From positions 1-64,000 of the forward strand of contig JADKJV010000002.1 of assembly GCA_016720825.1 (NCBI GenBank): 64,000 bases of DNA. Reading direction: 5' to 3'. A model generated the notes under the pieces. It was not told the origin of the DNA. It did no database searches and saw nothing but the letters and a program-made list of their open reading frames with translations. The first letter of the stretch is position 1; every line of letters starts with the position of its first letter. Both the position numbers and the translations under genes were made by a program. Source of the stretch: Chitinophagaceae bacterium. GTDB lineage: Bacteria; Bacteroidota; Bacteroidia; Chitinophagales; Chitinophagaceae. Of this stretch, positions 16,902 through 25,762 are shown piece after piece.

Positions 16902-19667
16902 ATGGCAAAAGCAAAAAAAGCCGCTAAATATGTGTACTACTTTGGCGGAGGTAAGGCCGATGGAAATGAATCCATGAAAAACTTATTGGGTGGAAAGGGC
17001 GCAAACCTGGCAGAAATGGCCGGGCATCCTAATCTGCGGTTACCTGTTCCCCCCGGTTTTACCATCACCACTGAAGTATGCACTCACTATTACGCTAATA
17101 AAAAGAAATACCCCGCCATCCTCGACGAGCAGGTGCAGAAAGCCCTTGCTGCCGTTGAGAAAGAAACGGGTAAGAAATTCGGGGATGTTGAAAATCCCCT
17201 GCTGGTTTCTGTACGTTCCGGTGCCCGCCGTTCTATGCCCGGTATGATGGAAACAGTTTTGGATATCGGTTTGAATGAAAAAACAATCCAGGGTGTGATC
17301 AAACAATCTGGTGATGGACGTTTTGCTTATGATGCTTACCGCAGGCTGATTATGATGTATGCCGATGTGGTAATGGAAAAAGCAGGTGGTATTGAACCCA
17401 AAGGTGGTAAAGGCATCCGCAAAGTGCTTGATGAAAAACTGGAAAAACTGAAACACGATAAAGGTTATGTGATTGATACAGACCTGACCGTTGAAGACCT
17501 GAAAGGACTCGTAAAAGATTTCAAAGCCACTGTACTGAAAGTACTGGGTAAACCATTCCCCGAAAATGCCAAAGAGCAACTCTGGGGCAGTATTGGTGCC
17601 GTATTCAGCAGCTGGATGGGCAAACGCGCCGTGGAATACCGCAAAATTGAAAAAATTCCGCATGAATGGGGTACTGCTGTAAACGTACAGGCGATGGTAT
17701 TCGGAAATATGGGCGATTCAAGTGCCACCGGTGTGGCTTTCACCCGTAACCCAGGTAATGGTGAGAATAAATTCTACGGAGAATACCTGCTGAATGCACA
17801 GGGTGAAGACGTAGTGGCTGGTATCAGAACTCCGGCTCCTGTGAACTCCTATTCCAAGAACGCACAAAGTGAACACCTGCCAACCCTGGAACAAACAATG
17901 CCAACAATTTACAAGGAATTGTTCAGCTACCAGAGAAGACTGGAAAAACACTATCATGATATGCAGGACATCGAGTTTACCATTGAAAAAGGAAAACTCT
18001 ATATGCTGCAATGCCGCGTGGGTAAACGCAATGGTATCGCTGCTGTGAAAATGGCTGCTGATATGTACAAAGAAAGACTGATTGATGCCAAAACCGCTAT
18101 CCTGCGTGTGGCTCCCAACCAGCTTGTTGAATTGCTGCTCCCCATGCTTGATCCCAAAGAACAGGCTGCTACCAAAGCTGTTGCCAAAGGTTTACCAGCC
18201 GGACCCGGTGGTGCCAAAGGCCGCGTGGTATTTACTTCCAATGATGCCGTTGAGTGGGCAAGCCGTGGCGAAAAAGTAATCCTCGTACGTGAGGAAACTT
18301 CTCCCGAAGATGTGGATGGTATGCACAAATCACAGGCTATTTTAACAACGAAAGGTGGTATGACTTCACACGCTGCACTCGTGGCACGTGGCTGGGGTAA
18401 GTGCTGTATCGTTGGTTGCGGTGATATTGAAATCCACAGCGAAACCAAAACATTTAAATCAAAAGGCGGTGATATTATCCGCGAAGGCGACTGGCTGAGT
18501 CTGGATGGAACAAAAGGACTTGTTTACCTCGGTAGTATGGGCCTGGTTGATATTGACCTCGACGATAACCAGAGCTACAAAGAGCTGATGAAACTGGTGA
18601 ATAAAGCACGTACCATGAAAGTGCGTACCAATGCTGAAACACCTGAAGATGCCGGTCACGCCATGAAATTCGGTGCAGAAGGTATCGGTCTCTTCCGTAC
18701 AGAACACATGTTCTACGGCGAAGGCAGCGAACAACCGCTGTTCCTGCTCCGCAAAATGATCATGAGTAAAACTGAACAGGAGAGAAGGACTGCACTGAAT
18801 GAACTGTATATCTATGTTAAAAAGGATATCAAGGATACAATGGCAGTGATGAAAGGTTATCCTGTTACCATCCGTCTCCTCGATCCCCCGCTGCATGAAT
18901 TTGTGCCCCATGATGTAGCCAAGCTGCAGGAACTGAGCAAGGAATTGCATATCAGTATGAGCATGCTCCGCCGCCGTGTACTGGCACTGCATGAAAATAA
19001 CCCGATGCTGGGTCACCGTGGTGTACGTCTCGGTATCAGCTATCCTGAAATCACTGAAATGCAGGTGCGCGCCATCCTGGAAGCCACTGCAGAATTGCTG
19101 AAATCAGGTAAGAAAGCGTTCCCCGAAATCATGGTGCCTGTAACCTGTACAGTACATGAACTGGAACACCAGAAAGCCATTGTTGACCGCGTGTATAAAG
19201 AAGTATGCGCTTCCACGAAGATGAAGAAGATTCCTTATCTCTATGGAACGATGATCGAAATACCGCGCGCAGCAATCAAAGCTGATAAGATGGCAGAAGT
19301 AGCAGACTTCTTCAGCTTCGGTACCAATGACCTCACCCAGATGAGCTTTGGATTCAGCCGGGATGATATCGGTGGTTTCCTTCCCAAATACATGGACCTG
19401 AAAGTGCTCAACGAAGATCCCTTCCAGACCATTGATCAGTTTGGTGTAGGTGAACTGGTTAACCTCGGTATCGAACGCGGCCGCAAAACAAAACCCAACC
19501 TGAAAGTAGGTATCTGCGGCGAACATGGTGGTGATCCTGAAAGCGTGAAGTTCTGTCACCGCATCGGCATGAACTATGTCAGCTGTTCTCCTTTCCGTGT
19601 GCCAATCGCTTTACTGGCTGCCGCACATGCTGCTATCGAAGAAGAAGCAGGAAAGAAAAAGAAATAG
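16902..19667 (+). CDS. ppdK: Pyruvate, phosphate dikinase
   Basis: The 921-residue enzyme interconverts pyruvate + ATP + phosphate and phosphoenolpyruvate + AMP + pyrophosphate. The N-terminal ATP-grasp part starts GGKGANLAEMA and has SVRSGARRSMPGMMETVLD. The phosphohistidine domain has GGMTSHAALVARGWG with catalytic H490. The C-terminal PEP/pyruvate barrel has RTEHMF, FGTNDLTQM and CGEHGGDP with the catalytic cysteine at 872. Full length for the family, with no frame defects. It faces a pyruvate-kinase-like gene across a terminator and a small repeat; the two enzymes would catalyse opposing PEP/pyruvate steps. Confidence 0.97.
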   Translation: MAKAKKAAKYVYYFGGGKADGNESMKNLLGGKGANLAEMAGHPNLRLPVPPGFTITTEVCTHYYANKKKYPAILDEQVQKALAAVEKETGKKFGDVENPLLVSVRSGARRSMPGMMETVLDIGLNEKTIQGVIKQSGDGRFAYDAYRRLIMMYADVVMEKAGGIEPKGGKGIRKVLDEKLEKLKHDKGYVIDTDLTVEDLKGLVKDFKATVLKVLGKPFPENAKEQLWGSIGAVFSSWMGKRAVEYRKIEKIPHEWGTAVNVQAMVFGNMGDSSATGVAFTRNPGNGENKFYGEYLLNAQGEDVVAGIRTPAPVNSYSKNAQSEHLPTLEQTMPTIYKELFSYQRRLEKHYHDMQDIEFTIEKGKLYMLQCRVGKRNGIAAVKMAADMYKERLIDAKTAILRVAPNQLVELLLPMLDPKEQAATKAVAKGLPAGPGGAKGRVVFTSNDAVEWASRGEKVILVREETSPEDVDGMHKSQAILTTKGGMTSHAALVARGWGKCCIVGCGDIEIHSETKTFKSKGGDIIREGDWLSLDGTKGLVYLGSMGLVDIDLDDNQSYKELMKLVNKARTMKVRTNAETPEDAGHAMKFGAEGIGLFRTEHMFYGEGSEQPLFLLRKMIMSKTEQERRTALNELYIYVKKDIKDTMAVMKGYPVTIRLLDPPLHEFVPHDVAKLQELSKELHISMSMLRRRVLALHENNPMLGHRGVRLGISYPEITEMQVRAILEATAELLKSGKKAFPEIMVPVTCTVHELEHQKAIVDRVYKEVCASTKMKKIPYLYGTMIEIPRAAIKADKMAEVADFFSFGTNDLTQMSFGFSRDDIGGFLPKYMDLKVLNEDPFQTIDQFGVGELVNLGIERGRKTKPNLKVGICGEHGGDPESVKFCHRIGMNYVSCSPFRVPIALLAAAHAAIEEEAGKKKK

Positions 19668-19706
19668 TCAATTCTCTGAGTTTAGATACTTAAAATGTGA
19701 AATTCA

Positions 19707-19738
19707 GGCCCCGGTTCTCCGGGGCCTTCTTGTTTTTT
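19707..19738 (+). terminator. Intrinsic terminator after ppdK
   Basis: A perfect eight-base stem GGCCCCGG/CCGGGGCC with a TTCT loop is followed by TTCTTGTTTTTT, 40 bases after the stop codon. Confidence 0.85.
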
Positions 19739-19750
19739 ATACAAAACAAC

Positions 19751-19820
19751 AAACCACAAAGTTCACAAAGGATTTACTCTTTGTGCGCTTTGTTTTACCA
19801 TTGTGTTCTTTGTGGTTAAA
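19751..19820. repeat. Short CACAAAG-family palindrome, copy 6
   Basis: The left arm AACCACAAAGTTCACAAAG is mirrored by CTTTGTG units ending GTGGTTAAA. It lies between the two convergent enzyme genes and stops ten bases before the end of the pyruvate-kinase-like gene. Confidence 0.75.
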
Positions 19821-19829
19821 TACGATTTT

Positions 19830-21296
19830 CTATTGCAGCATGAAATTTTCCGCAATACTGAGCGGCCTGAATGTAAACCGCTTTTTAATATGATGTCCGC
19901 CAGTCCGCTTGAGTATATCCCGTAGCGTTTCTATTACCTCAATCGTATGATCCCCTTTGTTGATCATTACACATTCCGCCATCGCAGCATGAGATGCGTC
20001 GGTAATTTCAGAACGCGTGGCAACGCCCCTGATTTATTCAGCGACTCGAGCACTTGTGTGGCCCAGATAACAGGCACATGCGCTGCCTCACTGATCCAGA
20101 GAATCTCTTCCTGGATTTCTCCCATTCTTTCAAAACCTATTTCAACAGCCAGGTCACCCCTGGCTATCATTAAACCGAAATACTGGTCCTTCATACCCTG
20201 CAGCAAAAGGGCAGGAAGGTTTTTAACAGCCTCCGGTGTTTCAATCTTCACAATTATTTTCGGTGGGGTGGATGAAATCCGGCGCAGCGAATCACGCAGC
20301 GCTGCCAGGTCAGAAGGATACCTGACAAAAGAATACCCGATCATATCTGCATGTTCACAGATAAACGGAAGGCACTCCCTGTCATAACCTGTAAGCGGTG
20401 ATATAGGTAACGTTGAATCAGGGAAATTAATTCCTTTACCTGCTTTCAGGCTTCTTTTATCAGATGAGATCCGCACAATTCGCATCGACACCCTGTCTTT
20501 CCTGACCGCTTCAACCACTCCTTTGATAATCCCATCATCAATATATACCCGTTCTCCTTTTTTAAGGGCTGTAATTATGCCCGGTTCATTGGGGCTTATC
20601 ACCACATCATCTTCCAGGAACCCGGTGGTTTCTTCAGATAACCATATTAACTGGCCTTCCCTCACTTTTGCTTTGCCCTTTTCACGTCCTTTGTTCAGCA
20701 AAATGACACGGATTTTCGGGCCCGCCATATCCATATAAATTTTGCAGGGGAGGTTAGTATACCTGCATGCTCTTTTCAGTTTATGGATCATTTTAGACCA
20801 TGTCACTTCATCATCATGAGCACAATTGATCCTGGCAACATTCATTCCGTTTTGCAGCAGGTTTTTGATCAGGGCATAATTATCAGCAAACGTAGCATCG
20901 AATGTTACCATGATATATGGTATACCTGCATCCTTCTTCTTGCCAAACAGTGCTTCCGATTTTTTATCCATTTCAATCCGGCTGCTTTCGTAATTGTAGG
21001 TATTTAAATCTTCGGGATTATAGTGCTTACCCAGTCTTTGTAAAATAGATTGCAACTGGCTGTGAATATGGCTTTCAGAACTGGCCAGGATGACAATCCG
21101 AAAATGTGAAGCTGGTCTTGTATTTGACGGATATCCTGGCTCCGCAAACTCAGGTAATTCAGCAGGTTGCCGGCAGATAATACCTGATCAGGGTGTAAGG
21201 ATTTGAAAATCGCTTTATTCTGCTCAATCCTGCCCAGCATAGTTGTTTCCAAATCGCTCAGGCGCTGATACAATTCGGATATTTTTCATTACTCAT
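19830..21296 (-). CDS. Pyruvate-kinase-like protein with extra N-terminal domain (three frameshifts)
   Basis: The central part carries pyruvate kinase barrel signatures: CKIYMDMAGPKIR, IIVKIETPEAVKNL, GLMIARGDLAVE and IWATQVLESLNKSG. An N-terminal domain of about 100 residues (LLNYLSLRSQDIR ... GLSS ... SHIHSQLQSIL) precedes it, an architecture I know from some bacterial proteins annotated as pyruvate kinase. The regulatory C-terminal domain of classical enzymes is missing. Three single-base losses must be repaired: at 20022-20029 (restoring ATRSEITDASHAAMAEC and a normal end at 19830), at 21085-21090 (joining the N-terminal domain) and at 21271-21275 (reaching an ATG at 21296). Three breaks in one gene leave a true pseudogene possible. 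Confidence 0.75.
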
Positions 21297-21473
21297 GGCA
21301 ATTAATTGCGGTCAAAAATATTGTTTCAGCAAATTGAACCGGCATCTTTAAAGCGCTGGCAGATTATGTTTCTGTTAATGATTACTCCATGACCATTTAA
21401 ATTGACATATAGAGCAAAATGGCTGAAAACCGGAAAGTCTTCAGCCATCATCTTCAAAACCCCGTGGAGTTTA

Positions 21474-22760
21474 TCAAAAAATCTTAAACCGCTCGTGACA
21501 GCTTCTTTCCAGTGCTTCACGGTCATCCGGGTGAGCGATATTGATCAGTGCTTTAGCACGCTGGCGGAGGCTCTTGCCAAACAGATAGGCAATACCGTAT
21601 TCAGTTACCACATAATGCATGTGTGCCCTTGTTGTTACAACACCAGCGCCGGGTTTCAACATAGGAACGATACGGGGAACGCCCTTTGCAGTGCGGGCAG
21701 GCAGGGCAATAATGGGTTTACCGCCAATACTCAAAGCTGCACCACGCATGAAGTCCATCTGGCCGCCCACACCGGAAAACTGGTAAGTACCGATTGAATC
21801 TGCACAAACCTGGCCGGTAATATCAAGCTCAATAGCACTGTTAATGGAAATCATCTTATCATTCCGGCGGATCACGTGCGGGTCATTTACATAATCTATA
21901 TCCAGGAATGCGAACGATGGGTTATCATTCACATAGCTGTATAATTTTTTAGATCCAAGCGCGAATGAAGAAACTGATTTATTGGGGTGAATTCTTTTGT
22001 ATTTGTTATTGATTACATCTTTCTCCACGAGGTCAATAATACAATCAGAGAACATTTCAGTATGCACACCCAGGTTTTTGTGGTTACCCAGGCAACGGAG
22101 CACTGCATCCGGAATCGCACCGATACCCATCTGCAATGTGCATTTATCATCAATCATACCGGCAATGTGCTCACCGATCTTGATTTCATTAGGGCCTGCT
22201 TTCTCGCCAAAATTGGCTTCGTGCAGGGGTTCTTCACAATATACCATGGAATGGAAGCGGGTACTGTGAACCAGTCCGTCGCCATGTGTACGCGGAACGT
22301 TGGGGTTTACCTGTGCAATCAGGATTTTAGCTGTATTTACAGCACTCCGGGCAATATCCACTGATACACCCATGGAACAATATCCGTGTGCATCAGGAGG
22401 CGAAACATGTACAATAGCTACATCAATCGGCAGGATATTCTGTTTGAACAACTCCGGGATTTCACTCAGGAAAACGGGGATATAATCCGCATGTCCGTCA
22501 TTCACCGAAGAACGAAGACTGGCAGATACAAACAGTGAATTGAAAACAAAATGATCCCGGTACTCGGGTTTGTCAATATGCAAATCGCCATAAACACTGA
22601 TCGAAACCACTTCTACATTTTCCAGCCTGTGGGCTTCTTCAGCCAGGTGTTTCAGCAGGAAGGTAGGGGTGTGGGCACTGCCATGGATATAAAGACGGTC
22701 ATTTGACTTGATTACGGATAAGGCCTCTTTCGGGCTTACATAGTTTGGAGCGACTCTCAT
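21474..22760 (-). CDS. Acetyl-CoA hydrolase/transferase family CoA transferase
   Basis: The 428-residue protein has the two-lobed CoA-transferase family I layout. The C-terminal lobe carries IGAIPDAVLRCL, then GVHTEMFSD with the conserved catalytic glutamate, and later FSGVGGQMDFMRGA and ARTAKGVPRIVP. Members move CoA between acetate and 4-hydroxybutyrate, succinate or similar acids, or hydrolyse acetyl-CoA. The substrate cannot be fixed from sequence. It stands alone 178 bases upstream of the pyruvate-kinase-like gene on the same strand. Confidence 0.9.
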   Translation of the reverse strand: MRVAPNYVSPKEALSVIKSNDRLYIHGSAHTPTFLLKHLAEEAHRLENVEVVSISVYGDLHIDKPEYRDHFVFNSLFVSASLRSSVNDGHADYIPVFLSEIPELFKQNILPIDVAIVHVSPPDAHGYCSMGVSVDIARSAVNTAKILIAQVNPNVPRTHGDGLVHSTRFHSMVYCEEPLHEANFGEKAGPNEIKIGEHIAGMIDDKCTLQMGIGAIPDAVLRCLGNHKNLGVHTEMFSDCIIDLVEKDVINNKYKRIHPNKSVSSFALGSKKLYSYVNDNPSFAFLDIDYVNDPHVIRRNDKMISINSAIELDITGQVCADSIGTYQFSGVGGQMDFMRGAALSIGGKPIIALPARTAKGVPRIVPMLKPGAGVVTTRAHMHYVVTEYGIAYLFGKSLRQRAKALINIAHPDDREALERSCHERFKIF

Positions 22761-22875
22761 AAATCAAAGATTAAAAACGGGTTATTAGTACCGCAAAAAT
22801 ACACATATACAGGGAGAAAGCGGGGTGAGCGGGGTCAGTTTAGCAGGTGAGAATGAACAATCATTTTGCGGTATA

Positions 22876-22943
22876 CGCCAATAGCTAAAAAGCCAATAGC
22901 CAAGAGCCAAAAGCCATTAGCCATTGGCAATTGGCAATTAGCC
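22876..22943. repeat. AGCCAATAGCCAAAAGCC degenerate repeats
   Basis: Units close to AGCCAATAG and CAATTGGC are repeated six to eight times with drift. The gap at 22761-23021 also holds the GGTAAC tract at 22979. I see nothing else in it apart from the start region of the CoA transferase. Confidence 0.6.
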
Positions 22944-22978
22944 CGGTTTTCTACACTGCATACGCAGGTTTCACCTCA

Positions 22979-23018
22979 TTACTGGTAACCGGTAACTGGT
23001 AACGGGTAACCGGTAACC
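22979..23018. repeat. GGTAACCGGTAACTGG tandem tract, copy 3
   Basis: Seven-base units GGTAACY, some with GGTAACC, lie immediately after the stop codon of the acyltransferase gene at 23022. They match the tracts at 11438 and 12164. Confidence 0.75.
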
Positions 23019-23021
23019 TCT

Positions 23022-24150
23022 TCATACCCTGATATAAATCTTCTTCTTATCCAGCCAATACCCCGCCAGCCAGCAAACAAGCATAAAACACATGGCAAAA
23101 AGGAAGGAGCCCCAGTAATTGCCGATAGGCTGGAAAATAGTCTGGTATAACCAGCTGTATAACGGTGTGTTGTTTTCACCGACACGGAAAAACCATAACA
23201 GCGTGGCACCGAGTTCTGAGAGCAGGTAAACAAACAGCGGGTTTTTACCGGTAATGACAAAGAAGTTTGTCCATTTTTATATTCAAGGAAATCGGTCACA
23301 TAAATCAGTCCGGCCAGCAGGATGCAATCTATCCCAACGGTCAGCAATACAAAACTGCCTGTCCATAATTTTTATTTATCGGGAAAAAGGAGTGCCAGAA
23401 AAGTGCGAGAATGATTAATGCAGCACCACTGAGTAAAAGTTTAGTCAGCCCTTCCCAGGTCTTTCCTTTTTCCATCACCCATTTCCCGGCAGCATAACCG
23501 GCCACCACATTTGCAATGGAAGGCAATGTGCTGAGGATGCCTTCGGGATCAAAGGCCACACCTTCGCCGTGGTATAAATGTGAGTCGCCCATGATCCAGA
23601 GATCAAGCCGGTTGCCTGCATTGGTGAGCATATTATACGCATCCGATGGATCGCCCATAGTTTTTAAGATCAGCCAGTAAATAAATAATCCGGCTGCTGA
23701 AAATACCAGTGCTTTCGTCATGCTGAGGAACCGGATCATCACTGCGGCAAAAAAATACCCCGATGCGATACGCTGCAGCACACCCATAATTCTCGTATTG
23801 GCGATAGGATTTGCCACGAGGTCTCCACTTTCATTGTAATGCACAAATGGGAACCAGTACATCAGGTAGCCGAGCAGGAAAATGACAGCCGTTCTTTTTA
23901 ATATTTTCAGGAATGCCTGCTGACCGGTGAGTTCCTGCATCTTCCGCATGGTGATACTCATAGCCGTACCGACTACAAACATGAATGTGGGAAACACCAG
24001 GTCGGTCGGTGTGAAACCATGCCAGGAAGCGTGATGGAGAGGCGCCCAGGTGGTAGCCCCGTTACCCGGCGTATTAACAATAATCATAAAGCAAACGGTC
24101 ATTCCCCGCAATACATCCAGCGCGAGAAATCTTTGTGCAGAAGGCTTCAT
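23022..24150 (-). CDS. HGSNAT/DUF5009-type membrane acyltransferase (two frameshifts)
   Basis: This multi-helix membrane protein resembles heparan-alpha-glucosaminide N-acetyltransferase and bacterial DUF5009 proteins, which acetylate amino sugars across the membrane. Signatures are the start FLALDVLRGMTVCFMIIVN and HHASWHGFTPTDLVFP, with the expected catalytic histidine region. The ATG at 24150 is chosen because the family begins there. Two homopolymer losses break the frame: at 23369-23373 (restoring LWTGSFVLLTVGID) and at 23274-23278 (restoring KWTNFFVITGKNPLFVYL, then WLAGYWLDKKKIYIRV and a stop at 23022). Repaired length is about 376 residues. It is divergent from a Gfo/Idh/MocA gene 59 bases away, and both may act in sugar use. 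Confidence 0.85.
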
Positions 24151-24209
24151 AAGCAGTGGTCGTTTATCCGCTGAAGTTAGTAACTTAGACTCACACAAAA
24201 TAAGACTGC

Positions 24210-25586
24210 ATGCCAAATCAATTCTCCCGCCGCGACTGGTTAAAAATCATGGGTATTGCCGCGGGTACCTCTGCGCTTCCTGTTTCTTCCTGGGCCCGCA
24301 ATGAAAAGGGAGAAAGGATTTTACTGCCGGAAAAAAATCCATTGCACCGGCCATTGTCAAAACCTGTTACAGCCATCACCTGTGGTGCCGGTAACCGGGG
24401 AAATGTGTATGGCGGTTTTTCACTGGCTTATCCCGACCAGCTGGATATCGTGGGAGTAGCTGAACCCATTCCCATCCGGAATGAGCGCTATGCCAAAAAA
24501 CACAATATTGAAGATGCCAACCGTTTCAATACCTGGGAGGATGTTTTCAAAAGACCCAAATTCGCTGATGCAATCATCATAACAACACCCGATAACCTGC
24601 ACTACGGACCCTGCATGAAAGCCCTGGAAATGGGTTATGATGTGCTGCTGGAAAAACCAATTTCCCCCAGCGAAAAAGAATGCCGCGATATTTTACAGCT
24701 CGCCAAAAAGAACAAACGGATCGTGGCCGTTTGCCATGTGCTGCGCTATGCACCTTATTTCGTGAAGCTGAAAGAAATGATGCACAACGGTTCCATTGGT
24801 GAAGTAATCAGTATCCAGCACCTCGAGCCCATCATGCATGTGCACATGAGCCATAGTTATGTAAGAGGCAACTGGCATAACAGCAAGGAAACTACACCGA
24901 TCATCCTGGCTAAATCCTGCCATGATCTCGACATCATGAAATGGATGCTTGATAAATCCTGCAAAAGCATTTCTGCCCTGGGTGATTTAAAATGGTTCCG
25001 GAAAGAAAATGCGCCGGAAGGCAGCACCGATCGCTGTATCAACGGTTGTGCGATTGAATCTTCCTGCCCGTATTCAGCAAAAAGAATCTATTTCGATAAA
25101 CGCACCTGGCTGCACCATTTTGACCTCCCGGAGGATAAAACCAAACAGGGGGATGCCATCATGGAATACCTGAAGAACAGTAATTACGGCCGCTGTGTAT
25201 ATAAAATGGACAATGACCAGCCGGATCATTACACAACCAATATTTTATTCGACAATAACGTAACAGCTGCTTTCTCCATGGAAGCATTCACTGCCCAGGA
25301 AGGAAGAAGAACCCGGATCATGGGCAGCATGGGGGATATTGTTGGTGACATGACCACATTCATCCATACTGATTTCCGCACCGGTAAAGTAACGGAGTGG
25401 AAACAGGATTCTGATACGCATGGCGGCGGCGACTGGCGTCTTGCATCAGACTGGGTGCAGGCCGTATCACAACAAAACCCGGCATTGCTTACCTCAACCA
25501 TCGATGCTTCTATCGAAAGCCATATCATGGGATTTGCGGCTGAGAAGAGCAGGAAAGAGGGTACAGTAGTGAAGGTTTCTGTATGA
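24210..25586 (+). CDS. Gfo/Idh/MocA-family oxidoreductase, probably exported
   Basis: The 458-residue protein starts with a twin-arginine-like signal (SRRDWLKIMG then a hydrophobic stretch to about residue 30). The NAD(P)-binding Rossmann part follows (ITCGAGNRGN and DAIIITTPDNLHYGPC), with the catalytic-type EKPISPSEKECRD and then the GFO/IDH/MocA C-terminal domain. A cysteine-rich insert near residues 275-290 (CINGCAIESSCPYS) is seen in a subset of these enzymes. They act on sugars or glycosides; Tat export of a cofactor-bound enzyme is consistent. The divergent acyltransferase suggests amino-sugar or glycan metabolism. Confidence 0.88.
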   Translation: MPNQFSRRDWLKIMGIAAGTSALPVSSWARNEKGERILLPEKNPLHRPLSKPVTAITCGAGNRGNVYGGFSLAYPDQLDIVGVAEPIPIRNERYAKKHNIEDANRFNTWEDVFKRPKFADAIIITTPDNLHYGPCMKALEMGYDVLLEKPISPSEKECRDILQLAKKNKRIVAVCHVLRYAPYFVKLKEMMHNGSIGEVISIQHLEPIMHVHMSHSYVRGNWHNSKETTPIILAKSCHDLDIMKWMLDKSCKSISALGDLKWFRKENAPEGSTDRCINGCAIESSCPYSAKRIYFDKRTWLHHFDLPEDKTKQGDAIMEYLKNSNYGRCVYKMDNDQPDHYTTNILFDNNVTAAFSMEAFTAQEGRRTRIMGSMGDIVGDMTTFIHTDFRTGKVTEWKQDSDTHGGGDWRLASDWVQAVSQQNPALLTSTIDASIESHIMGFAAEKSRKEGTVVKVSV

Positions 25587-25596
25587 TTTTTTTAAA

Positions 25597-25762
25597 AGAG
25601 TCTTTACCACATAGAAACATAGGCACATAGGAACACATAGAAATACAACGAATAGTTCCTATAGAAGTGACTTTTCAAAGCATAGGGATTGCGTATGTAT
25701 TCCTATGTGTATCTATGTGTCCTATGTGCCTATGTGCCTATGTGCCTATGTGTTTAAGACTT
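25597..25762. repeat. CACATAGG-family palindromic repeat, copy C
   Basis: AGAGTCTTTACCACATAG opens the element. The right arm has CTATGTGCCTATGTGC expanded by extra tandem units and ends GTTTAAGACTTT. The last codons and stop of the convergent gene at 25746 lie inside the right end. Confidence 0.85.
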
